Notes: generated by a model from the letters alone, not told the origin. A DNA stretch of 7,550 bases from an uncultured Pseudodesulfovibrio sp. (GCA_947259235.1 CAMYLL010000118.1:1-7550); one strand, 5' to 3'; positions 1 to 6,559 are shown, counted from the first letter of the stretch. A program made the numbers and translations.

Positions 1-1060
1 CGGGCGTAATGGTCCCTGGCCCGGGACCGCCCAGGAGCCAGGCCCGGTCACCCGGGACGACCCCGTCCGGGCCGCCCAACCCTTCGCCCATAACCCCGGT
101 CACGTCAACCACCGTCATCTGCATGCACACGCGGCCGAGGATGGGAACGCGGCTCCCCTTGATATTCATGAAGCCCGTGCCCGAAAGCCCGCGGCTGTAA
201 TTGTCCGCATAGCCCACGCCGACGACGGCCACCCGGCTGTCGCGCTCGGCCACGTGGGTCCAGCCGTAGCTGACGCCCTCGCCCCGTTTGAGGGTGTGGA
301 CGTGGAGCACCGGGGCACAGACCTGCATGGTCTGCTTCAGCCCGCTCCCCAGCTCCTCCCAGGACGTGCCGTGAAAGGGATTGCCGCCGTACATGGCGAT
401 GCCCAGGCGCATGCTGTCCATGCGGCAGACCGTGTGGGCCATGCCTCCGGCGGAGTTGGCGATGTTCGCCTCCACGCGGAACCCTGCCCCGTCGAGTCCG
501 TCGAGGACGGACTGGAAGCGGGCGGCCTGGGCCGTCACGTTGGCCGCCTGCTCGGGCACGTCCGCCGAGGCCAGATGCGTGCTGGCCATGACTGGTTTGA
601 GATTGGGATTGGCCCGCAGGAAATCCACCACCTCGCCCAGGGCCTCGGGCCGAAAGCCGAGCCGCCGCATGCCCGTGTCGAACTTCAGGCAGATGTCGAG
701 GCTCCCCCTGGAGCGTGCGGCCTCGGCCACGCGGACCAGCTGGTCCATGGTGGCTACGGCGGCCAGCACGTCGCGCTCCCACAGGGCGGCCGTGTCCGCC
801 TCGTCCACCGGACCCAGCAGGGCCAGGATGCGCCCGGACCAGCCCGATGCGCGCAGCTTGGCGCCCTCGCTGACATAGCCCACGGCCAGGGTGGACACGT
901 TCTCATCCTTCAGGGCGCGGGCGACCTCGGCCAGCCCGTGTCCATAGGCATCGGACTTGACGACCGGGATGATCCGCTCACACAGCCCCTGAAACCGGCG
1001 GACGTTGGACACGAGATTGTCCAGGCATATTTCAACCTGTATCTTGTTGTAATCGATCAT
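1..1060 (-). CDS. alr: Alanine racemase, 3' end cut by window edge
   Basis: PLP-dependent cytoplasmic enzyme that interconverts L- and D-alanine, supplying D-Ala for peptidoglycan. The frame is open from an ATG at 1058-1060 to the left edge (353 codons, no stop). Family members are usually about 360-380 residues, so roughly 15-25 C-terminal residues are missing, including the expected conserved C-terminal Tyr. Visible signatures: the PLP lysine K35 in VVKSDAYGHG; KFDTGMRRLG (126-135), with the usually carbamylated Lys at 126; STHLASAD near 160-167; ANSAG near 201-205; the PLP-pyridine Arg R218 in RLGIAMYGG; and the catalytic tyrosine Y265 in GVSYGWTH. The GRVCMDQ motif reads GRVCMQM (309-315), so the usual Asp is Gln. 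The start lies 2 nt after the mutL stop (TAG-AA-ATG) with only a weak SD, which suggests coupled translation at the distal end of the operon. Identity is clear from the motifs. Confidence 0.95.
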   Translation of the reverse strand, partial: MIDYNKIQVEICLDNLVSNVRRFQGLCERIIPVVKSDAYGHGLAEVARALKDENVSTLAVGYVSEGAKLRASGWSGRILALLGPVDEADTAALWERDVLAAVATMDQLVRVAEAARSRGSLDICLKFDTGMRRLGFRPEALGEVVDFLRANPNLKPVMASTHLASADVPEQAANVTAQAARFQSVLDGLDGAGFRVEANIANSAGGMAHTVCRMDSMRLGIAMYGGNPFHGTSWEELGSGLKQTMQVCAPVLHVHTLKRGEGVSYGWTHVAERDSRVAVVGVGYADNYSRGLSGTGFMNIKGSRVPILGRVCMQMTVVDVTGVMGEGLGGPDGVVPGDRAWLLGGPGPGTITP

Positions 1061-1065
1061 TTCTA
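1058..1065 (-). promoter_or_regulatory. mutL-alr translational coupling junction
   Basis: On the minus strand the mutL stop TAG (1063-1065) is followed by AA and the alr ATG (1058-1060). The preceding bases, AAGCGGAAATAG, contain no convincing Shine-Dalgarno sequence. Termination followed by reinitiation is therefore the likely way alr is translated. This is an inference from spacing. Confidence 0.55.
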
Positions 1066-2940
1066 TTTCCGCTTGAAGAGTTTTTCGAGATCCTGGGGAT
1101 TCCAGGCGACCACAACGGGCCTCCCGTGGGGGCAGTAGTCCCGTTCCGGGGTCCGAAGCCAGACTTCAAGGAGCGAGAGGGCCTCGTCCACGGCCAGGGG
1201 CTGCCCCGCCTTGATGGCGGTCTTGCAGGACATCATGGTCCACAGATCGTCCAGGGTGCGGGCCTTGGAGGCCAGGGCGTCCGCCAGGCATTCGCGGGCC
1301 TTGCCCGCATCCAGGGTGGGCGGGATGCCGCGCACCAGCACTTTGTCCGGGCCGTCCTTTTCGAGGATGAAGCCCATGTCGCGCAGCCCGTCCCACAGCT
1401 CGTGCAGGGTCTCGGCCTCGCTGTGATGCAGGCGCATTTCAAGGGGCAGGGCCAGGGGCTGGGAATCGCCCCGGGTCCGGGCCTGGCGCATGGCGGCCAG
1501 CAGCACCCGCTCGTGGGCCGCGTGCTGGTCCACCAGAACCAGAGACCGGCCGCGGCGCAGCACAAGATAGGTATCGGCCACCTGCCCGAGATAGGTGTAG
1601 TCGGTCCCGGCCAGTGGGACGGCCCGCGTTGCAGGCAGGGGAAAGTCAGCCCCGGGCCGGTCGGCCGGTTCCGAGTCGAAGCCGGAGTCATGTCCGTATC
1701 CGTGACCGGGCGCGCCCTCGTCTGAGTCTCTCGAACCACTTCCGGGGCCAAGGTCCATGGACACCGGCCGGACCGTTCCGGCCTGATATTCACGATAGGA
1801 AGGAAATTTCGGCGCGTCTTCGCGGAAGGCATGGGAACCGGACCGCGACGGGATTGAATCGTATTGTTCGCGGGCTTCAGGGCTTCCGGCCCGAGCCATG
1901 GTCCCATGGCCGGGGAAGGAGTCGGCCGAGCTGGCGTCGCGCATCCCGGCCAGGGCCTGGACGATGCCGCCACGGATGGTGGAAAAGACGCGGCTCTCCT
2001 CGGTGAACCGCACTTCGAGCTTGGCCGGATGGACGTTGACGTCCACCTCGTCCAGGGGCAGCTCCAGAAAAAGAACCAGCTGCGGATACTCCCGCGACAG
2101 GAGCATCCCCTTGTACGCCTGACGCACCGCGCCGAGCATCAGCTTGTCCTGCACCGGCCGTCCGTTGACATAGAGCAGGATACGGTCGCCCCGGCTCTGG
2201 GCCGTGGCGGGAGCCCCGGCCACGCCGTGGGCCACATAGCCCAGCCGCTCGAACCGGAAAGGGGCCAGCCCCTCGCAGACCGCCGGAGGCCAGAATCCGC
2301 GCAGCCGGGCCGCCACGTCCTGATCGGGAGGCAGCCGGAAGACTTCGCGTTCGTTGACGGTCAGGGAAAAACCGCACTCGGGATGGGCCAGGCAGATGCG
2401 CATGAGCGTATCCTGGCACCGCTTGTTCTCCGTGGTCTCGGCCTTGAGGAACTTGAGCCGTGCCGGAGTGTTGGCAAACAGCTCGCGGACCTCCACCCGG
2501 GTTCCCGAGGCCAGGGCCGCAGGGCCCCGCTCCACCAGCTCCCCGGCATGCACCTGGATGCGCGCCGCCTCGTCCGCCCCCTCGGCCCGGGAGGTCATGG
2601 TGAACCGCGAGACCGAGGCGATGCTGGGCAATGCCTCACCCCGGAAGCCAAAAGAGCCAATGGCCGAAAGGTCCTCAAAATTGCGCAGCTTGCTGGTGGC
2701 GTGGCGGGTGACGGCCAACTCCAGCTGGGCGGCCCGGACGCCGCGCCCGTTGTCCTGGACCACTATCAACCCACGCCCGCCGCGCTCCACGGTGACGTCC
2801 ACCCGGGTGGCCCCGGCGTCGAGGCTGTTCTCCACCAGCTCCTTGACCACGCTGGCGGGGCGTTCCACCACCTCGCCCGCGGCGATCTGGTTCTTGAGCC
2901 CCGGCGGCAGGATGCGGATATCGGCGGCGGTATTCATCAT
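1063..2940 (-). CDS. mutL: DNA mismatch repair protein MutL, endonuclease type
   Basis: Links MutS mismatch recognition to strand processing; 625 residues, a normal family length. The N-terminal GHKL ATPase has NSLDAGA (38-44), DNGRG (63-67), TRHATSKL (78-85), GFRGEAL (98-104) and GTRVEVRELFANTPARLKFLK. The transducer domain ends with NVHPAKLEVRF near 300. A low-complexity Gly/Ser/Asp/Pro linker spans about 332-445. The C-terminal domain has DQHAAHE (471-477), a beta-clamp-binding-like QPLALP (494-499), SCK (571-573) and CPHGRP (603-608), as in MutL proteins that nick DNA themselves, typical of species without MutH. The last Glu of the DQHA(X)2E(X)4E motif is Ala482. The frame is open upstream to 3123, but homology begins at the tandem ATG-ATG (2940-2935); the upstream part overlaps lptD and is not MutL-like. 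The first ATG overlaps the lptD stop by one base. Confidence 0.97.
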   Translation of the reverse strand: MMNTAADIRILPPGLKNQIAAGEVVERPASVVKELVENSLDAGATRVDVTVERGGRGLIVVQDNGRGVRAAQLELAVTRHATSKLRNFEDLSAIGSFGFRGEALPSIASVSRFTMTSRAEGADEAARIQVHAGELVERGPAALASGTRVEVRELFANTPARLKFLKAETTENKRCQDTLMRICLAHPECGFSLTVNEREVFRLPPDQDVAARLRGFWPPAVCEGLAPFRFERLGYVAHGVAGAPATAQSRGDRILLYVNGRPVQDKLMLGAVRQAYKGMLLSREYPQLVLFLELPLDEVDVNVHPAKLEVRFTEESRVFSTIRGGIVQALAGMRDASSADSFPGHGTMARAGSPEAREQYDSIPSRSGSHAFREDAPKFPSYREYQAGTVRPVSMDLGPGSGSRDSDEGAPGHGYGHDSGFDSEPADRPGADFPLPATRAVPLAGTDYTYLGQVADTYLVLRRGRSLVLVDQHAAHERVLLAAMRQARTRGDSQPLALPLEMRLHHSEAETLHELWDGLRDMGFILEKDGPDKVLVRGIPPTLDAGKARECLADALASKARTLDDLWTMMSCKTAIKAGQPLAVDEALSLLEVWLRTPERDYCPHGRPVVVAWNPQDLEKLFKRK

Positions 2941-2942
2941 CA
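2938..2942 (-). promoter_or_regulatory. lptD-mutL stop/start overlap (TGATG)
   Basis: The lptD stop TGA (2942-2940) shares its A with the first mutL ATG (2940-2938), and a second ATG follows immediately. No SD sequence lies at a usable distance; the nearest GAGG-like run is about 25 nt upstream inside lptD. This is the classic layout for translational coupling, so MutL synthesis probably depends on lptD translation. Either ATG could be the true start. Confidence 0.65.
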
Positions 2943-5330
2943 GAAATTGAAGAGGTCGAAGCCCACCTCGAAGCGGGTGTCGCTGGACTTCTGGGTCAGG
3001 GCGAAGTGCATGGTGTAGCACTCTGCGGCCCAGGACAGGGCCAACGTGCGTTCGAGGTCCTTCTCGCCGTTGAAGTCGTGGCGGTATTTCGCGCTCAGGG
3101 TCAGGTCGTTGTTGATCTCCCATTTGGCGCCCAGGGAGACGATGGACATGGTCTCGTCGCGGTAGCGTTTGTACTCGTCGATCCTGACCAGATAGTCGTA
3201 GCCCACGGAGAATTCGCCCAGGCCGTCCTTGAAGAGACGTATGGTGTTCTCGTTCTGGGTCAGGCTGGTCTTGTAGGGCGAGAACCAGCTGCGGCTGATG
3301 AGGTCGATGAACGTCTCCGGTCGCACACGAAGCTCCACCATGAGATCGGAGAACGGCCTGCGCCCATACTGCGTGAGCTGGTCGGTTCGCGTGGCCTCGT
3401 TGCGGTCGTAGGACTGCTCGACACGGAAGAGCAGGAAGTCGAGATAGTCCGTGACCACCGTGGCCTGGGGGCCTTCCTCGCTGCCGGGGGAGAGAACGAC
3501 GCTGTCGCGCCGCCGGTCGAGGACGTTGGTCAGGGAATAGGTGACCTCGTTGCGGCCCTGGATGCGGTCGAACCTATCGAAATAGGGCAGGTCGTCCTGG
3601 CCGGTGATGGTCGGGGTATAGGCATACTCCACCCGGGGGGTGATGGAGTGCTTGAGCCGGGTCCAGCTCGATGTCCCGGCCAGGCTCGGCTCGGCCTTGA
3701 CCGTGTCGTCGAGGGAATAGACCCGGGTCATCTCGCTGAAGGCGCTGAACCCGGCGGCCCAGGTGTTGCGGCTCTGGAAGCCGCTCTTGGTGGCGTTGGA
3801 GTTGACGTACTGGGTGCGGCCTCCCTCGTCCACCACGGTCTGGTTGCCGTACCCCTCGTGCTTGGTCAGGTCGTAGGCGGTGAAGTCGCCCGACACCGAG
3901 GGGATGAAGGTGATGTAGTCGCTCGTCAGGGGTAGCTTCAGCTCCGGGTCCATGCGGAAGCGATGGCCGGTATGGCCCTTGTTGCGCGTGAAGTAGTCGT
4001 ACTTGGCGTTGGCCGAGACCTCAAGCGGCGTGCCCGGGATTCCCTGCTGATAGGCGAAGAGCCCCAGCTCGGGCAGGGTCTGGACGGTGGTGTTCTCGTC
4101 CGAGCGGCCATTGCCGTTCATGAACTCGAGGTTCTCCACGTACTTGACCATGCCCGTGGCACCGAAGCGGTCCCAGCTGCGGCTGGCATAGGCCACGCTG
4201 GTGCGCGTGGTGCTGTCCTTGTTGTCTATGTCGCGGCCAAAGGCATCCAGGAATTCCTCGCGGTTGACGTCAAAGCCCGTGGGGCCGTCCTGAAAGTCGC
4301 GCATGTAGTTCTGGTCCGAGACCACGTCGAGATCCAGCTTGACCTTGAGATCCGGGCTGCCGAGCCAGCCGTCGTACTTGCTGCGCACCCACCACCGGCT
4401 GCGGTTGGGCCGGACCAGCCCGTCGCCGCGATAGTCCTTCCACTCGTCCTCCTCGGTCCGGGCGCGCTTGCTGTCCTTGAGCATGTCCACCTTCCACAGC
4501 CCCTTGGTGGCGGCGTCGTCGGCGTGGCGCAGTTCGAGCCCCTGCATGTAGCCCCGTCGGGACATGTAGTTCTGATGGAAGGTGGCGTCGGCCTCTTCGT
4601 TGATGACCCAGTAATAGGGCATGTTGACCTGCATGCCGAGCTTCTTGCTCGACGCCATGTAGGGCGGCAGGAAGCCGGACTGGCGCGCCTTGCGCCCCGG
4701 CAGCGACATGTAGGGCCAGTAGAAGACCGGGACGTCCTTGATGCGGAAGGCGGAGCGGTAGAGGCGCACCCGGCCGTCCAGCTCCACGTCGCCCTCCTCG
4801 CTGGTGACGGACCAGGCGGGCGTATCGCCCTCGCAGGCCGTGACCTTGGCGTTCTTGAAGGTGTAGGTGTCGCCCTTGGTCTTGCCCACCCGCTCGGCCT
4901 CGACGTAGATGTGCGGCTTGGCCATGAAGAGCCTGCCGTTCTTGAGCCAGCCGGTCATGTTGCCCAGATCGAACTCGCCCTCGTCGGCCTGGAGAAAATC
5001 GCCGCCCCACTGGGCGCGGATGTTGCCCTTGAGAAAGACCCAGCCCGTGGTCTGGTAATATCTGGCGAAGTCTGCCCGCAGCTGGTTGTCGCCCATGGCC
5101 AGCGTGCAGTTGCCGAAGGCCTCCACGTATTCGCTGGTGAGGTCGCCCACCACGCGGTCTGCGGAAAAGGTCCATTCGTCGAGCTTGGGCGTCTTGACCG
5201 GGGTATCGGGCACATACCGCCTGACCTTGTCGAGCTGCGGGTTCTTGCCGAGCAGCGTCCAGGGCAGGCACAGGATGAGGGCTGCCGTGAGGCACCCGAG
5301 CAATCCTATGTACGTCGATTTCCGTTTCAA
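2940..5330 (-). CDS. lptD: LPS-assembly outer membrane protein LptD (OstA/Imp)
   Basis: Outer-membrane beta-barrel that inserts lipopolysaccharide into the outer leaflet as the end of the Lpt bridge, normally with the lipoprotein LptE. The 796 residues match the family. There is a signal peptide (basic MKRK, hydrophobic core to about 27), then an OstA/LptA-like periplasmic beta-jellyroll (about 50-180), then the barrel (about 195-796). The start of the barrel carries the family signature PVFYWPYMSLPGRKARQSGF (201-220) followed by LPP. The protein ends in Phe (FDLFNF), as expected of a BAM-recognised terminal strand. Mature cysteines are C75, C166 and C771; C166 (TACEGDTPAWSV) matches E. coli Cys173, and C771 occupies the place of the C-terminal Cys pair. 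The start is TTG with GAGG six bases upstream; no in-frame ATG precedes codon 79. The gene follows hldD by 13 nt and overlaps mutL by 1 nt. Confidence 0.95.
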   Translation of the reverse strand: MKRKSTYIGLLGCLTAALILCLPWTLLGKNPQLDKVRRYVPDTPVKTPKLDEWTFSADRVVGDLTSEYVEAFGNCTLAMGDNQLRADFARYYQTTGWVFLKGNIRAQWGGDFLQADEGEFDLGNMTGWLKNGRLFMAKPHIYVEAERVGKTKGDTYTFKNAKVTACEGDTPAWSVTSEEGDVELDGRVRLYRSAFRIKDVPVFYWPYMSLPGRKARQSGFLPPYMASSKKLGMQVNMPYYWVINEEADATFHQNYMSRRGYMQGLELRHADDAATKGLWKVDMLKDSKRARTEEDEWKDYRGDGLVRPNRSRWWVRSKYDGWLGSPDLKVKLDLDVVSDQNYMRDFQDGPTGFDVNREEFLDAFGRDIDNKDSTTRTSVAYASRSWDRFGATGMVKYVENLEFMNGNGRSDENTTVQTLPELGLFAYQQGIPGTPLEVSANAKYDYFTRNKGHTGHRFRMDPELKLPLTSDYITFIPSVSGDFTAYDLTKHEGYGNQTVVDEGGRTQYVNSNATKSGFQSRNTWAAGFSAFSEMTRVYSLDDTVKAEPSLAGTSSWTRLKHSITPRVEYAYTPTITGQDDLPYFDRFDRIQGRNEVTYSLTNVLDRRRDSVVLSPGSEEGPQATVVTDYLDFLLFRVEQSYDRNEATRTDQLTQYGRRPFSDLMVELRVRPETFIDLISRSWFSPYKTSLTQNENTIRLFKDGLGEFSVGYDYLVRIDEYKRYRDETMSIVSLGAKWEINNDLTLSAKYRHDFNGEKDLERTLALSWAAECYTMHFALTQKSSDTRFEVGFDLFNF

Positions 5331-5336
5331 AAAAAG

Positions 5337-5340
5337 CCTC
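5337..5340 (-). promoter_or_regulatory. lptD ribosome binding site supporting a TTG start
   Basis: The minus strand reads GAGG-CTTTTT-TTG in the 13-nt gap after the hldD stop. The six-base spacing to TTG (5330-5328) supports that start. The encoded MKRKSTYIGLLGCL begins a proper signal peptide, and no ATG is available. The start codon sits at the end of a run of seven T residues (5335-5329). Confidence 0.7.
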
Positions 5341-5343
5341 GAC

Positions 5344-6324
5344 CTATCTCGACGAGAGGTACGGGTTGCTGGAATCCAGGTAGTTCTGCACGTAGTCCGC
5401 CGCGCCGTCCTCCAGGGAGGTCATGGCCACGTCGCACCCGGCGGCGGCCAGCTTGTCCATGTTGGCCTGGGTGAAATACTGATACTTGTCGCGGATGGAC
5501 TCGGGCATGGGGATATACTCTATCACCGGCTCCCGGCCCATGGCGGCGAACACGGCGTTGGCCAGGTCGTTCCAGGTCCGGGCGTTGCCCGTGCCGATGT
5601 TGAAGATGCCGTTCTTGTCCGGGTTTTCCAGGAACCAGGCCATGATGTCCACGCAATCCTTGATGTAGACGAAGTCGCGCTTTTGCCCGCCGTCGGGATA
5701 TTCCTCACGGTAGGACTTGAAGAGCTTGAGCTTGCCGGTCTCGAGTATCTGCTTGTGCGCCTTGCAGATGACGCTGCGCATGTCGTCCTTGTGATACTCG
5801 TTGGAGCCGAAGACGTTGAAAAACTTGAGGCTGACTATGCGGTCGAGCATGCCCCCCTTCTTGGCCCAGAGATCAAAGAGCTGTTTTGAATAGCCGTACA
5901 TGTTCAGGGGGCGCAGCCTGTCGATGCCCTCATGGTCGTCGTTAAAGCCCCACTCGCCCTCGCCGTAGGTCGCGGCGCTGGAGGCATTGATGAGCCGGGC
6001 CTCGTGGGCCAGGCAGTGGCGGCAGACATACTGCGTGTAGCGATAATTGTTGTCCATCAGGAAGTCCGCGTCACGCTCCGTGGTGGAGGAGCACGCGCCC
6101 ATGTGGATCACCGCCGTGGTCTCGAAAGGGTCGTCCCCGCCCAGAATCAGCTTGAGGAACTGATCGCGATGCAGATAATCCTCGTAACGCAACCCGACGA
6201 GGTTGTTCCATTTTTCACTGGTGGACAGGTTATCCACCACGAGAATGTCGTCAATGCCCATCTGGTTGAGCTTCCAGACCATGGCGCTGCCGATGAACCC
6301 CGCGCCGCCCGTGACTATATGCAT
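5344..6324 (-). CDS. hldD: ADP-L-glycero-D-manno-heptose 6-epimerase
   Basis: Cytoplasmic short-chain dehydrogenase/epimerase that converts ADP-D-glycero-beta-D-manno-heptose to the L-glycero form, the last step in making the heptose donor for the LPS inner core. The 326 residues compare with about 310 in E. coli. The Rossmann motif TGGAGFIGS is at 5-13 and an acidic D31 ends the second strand (VVDNLS). GACSSTTE is at 76-83 and SSAATYGEGE carries the catalytic Ser near 115-116. YxxxK is Y143/K147 (MYGYSK). NEYHKDDM puts K179 where E. coli HldD has its second catalytic lysine, K178, and that feature separates this enzyme from general GalE-like epimerases. The ATG at 6324-6322 has an excellent SD. 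It is the first gene of the operon, directly followed by lptD, so core synthesis and LPS export are transcribed together. Confidence 0.96.
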   Translation of the reverse strand: MHIVTGGAGFIGSAMVWKLNQMGIDDILVVDNLSTSEKWNNLVGLRYEDYLHRDQFLKLILGGDDPFETTAVIHMGACSSTTERDADFLMDNNYRYTQYVCRHCLAHEARLINASSAATYGEGEWGFNDDHEGIDRLRPLNMYGYSKQLFDLWAKKGGMLDRIVSLKFFNVFGSNEYHKDDMRSVICKAHKQILETGKLKLFKSYREEYPDGGQKRDFVYIKDCVDIMAWFLENPDKNGIFNIGTGNARTWNDLANAVFAAMGREPVIEYIPMPESIRDKYQYFTQANMDKLAAAGCDVAMTSLEDGAADYVQNYLDSSNPYLSSR

Positions 6325-6329
6325 GCGAT

Positions 6330-6335
6330 CTCCTT
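6330..6335 (-). promoter_or_regulatory. hldD ribosome binding site
   Basis: AAGGAG on the minus strand lies five bases (ATCGC) before the hldD ATG. It is a near-perfect Shine-Dalgarno site and fixes the start at 6324. It is the strongest initiation signal in the minus-strand operon, in line with hldD being the lead gene. Confidence 0.85.
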
Positions 6336-6377
6336 GTCTGCGCTGAACACTCCGCTCACATGAACGGTAAACGCTTC

Positions 6378-6406
6378 TTTATACTGATTTCAAGCCCGGG
6401 ACGCAA
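6378..6406 (-). promoter_or_regulatory. Predicted sigma70-type promoter of the hldD-lptD-mutL-alr operon
   Basis: On the minus strand a -35-like TTGCGT (6406-6401) is followed, after exactly 17 bases, by a -10-like TATAAA (6383-6378). The -10 box matches TATAAT at five of six positions and the -35 keeps TTG. A start near 6371 would give a leader of about 47 nt to the hldD ATG, with the SD in place. No other pair on this strand of the gap has such good spacing. Prediction from sequence only. Confidence 0.6.
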
Positions 6407-6434
6407 CCTGCGCCTGCGCCGCAGACGAGGATGA

Positions 6435-6460
6435 TTATTATGCTCTTTTCTCAATAATAA
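6435..6460. repeat. AT-rich inverted repeat between divergent promoters
   Basis: Arms TTATTAT (6435-6441) and ATAATAA (6454-6460) are perfectly complementary and separated by 12 bases. The arm centres are 19 bp apart, about two helical turns, so both lie on the same face of the DNA. The repeat stands out in a GC-rich setting. It is centred about 60 bp upstream of the predicted plus-strand start and about 76 bp upstream of the predicted hldD start. It could be an operator for a dimeric regulator or an AT-rich UP/curving element. It is not followed by a T tract and is too weak in GC to be a terminator. Confidence 0.4.
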
Positions 6461-6472
6461 CGTCGCCCCCCC

Positions 6473-6501
6473 TTGCACCGCGGCCGCGCCTTGCGTATAT
6501 T
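6473..6501 (+). promoter_or_regulatory. Predicted sigma70-type promoter of the vWA-OmpA gene
   Basis: TTGCAC (6473-6478), a 17-base spacer, then TATATT (6496-6501), which matches TATAAT at five of six positions. The -35 keeps TTG only. The predicted start is near 6508, giving a leader of about 59 nt to the ATG at 6567. The spacer contains a GC-only ten-base palindrome, CGCGGCCGCG (6479-6488). A CATAAT at 6502-6507 is an alternative -10 but has no -35 at the right distance. Confidence 0.5.
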
Positions 6502-6509
6502 CATAATCC

Positions 6510-6525
6510 GACATGCACTCGTGTC
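6510..6525 (+). other. Possible 5'-terminal mRNA hairpin or operator half-sites
   Basis: GACATG-CACT-CGTGTC can fold as a six-pair stem (five Watson-Crick pairs and one U-G) with a four-base loop. If transcription starts near 6508 it would be the very first structure of the message. As DNA it is an imperfect dyad close to +1, so a repressor site is the alternative reading. Position and folding are inferred. Confidence 0.3.
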
Positions 6526-6554
6526 AGTTTGTAACCTGCCAAATAATTCTCTAA

Positions 6555-6559
6555 AGGAG
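6555..6559 (+). promoter_or_regulatory. Ribosome binding site of the vWA-OmpA gene
   Basis: AGGAG within CTAAAGGAGTG, seven bases before the ATG at 6567. A strong site in an AT-rich, weakly structured leader, consistent with efficient translation. Confidence 0.85.

Noticed and set aside
254..1138. Plus-strand open frame of 294 codons opposite alr
   Set aside because: Antisense to alr, whose catalytic motifs are all in the other frame; the GC bias explains the lack of stops.
1864..3018. Plus-strand open frame of 384 codons opposite mutL
   Set aside because: Shadow of mutL: low-complexity composition, no motif, and no convincing ribosome binding site or promoter.
2941..3123. N-terminal extension of mutL by 61 codons
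   Set aside because: The frame is open but lies entirely inside lptD, the residues are not MutL-like, and family homology starts right at the ATG-ATG at 2940-2935.
5268..5330. Lipobox-like cysteines (LLGC, LILC) in the LptD signal peptide
   Set aside because: C13 is too early to follow a full hydrophobic segment and C21 lacks a small residue before it; LptD is a barrel protein, not a lipoprotein.
3963..5474. Plus-strand open frame of 503 codons opposite lptD and hldD
   Set aside because: It lies antisense to the clear lptD reading frame, is rich in Gly/Ala/Val/His/Leu as expected from complementing GC-rich codons, and shows no recognisable domain.
6400..6425. Possible sigma54 promoter (GGCGCAGGTTGC) on the minus strand
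   Set aside because: The GG and GC elements are separated by 8 rather than the required 10 bases; the nearby TTGCGT-N17-TATAAA pair is a better promoter.
6435..6464. Rho-independent terminator in the intergenic region
   Set aside because: The stem is almost all A/T, there is no following T tract, and both flanking genes point away, so no terminator is expected here.
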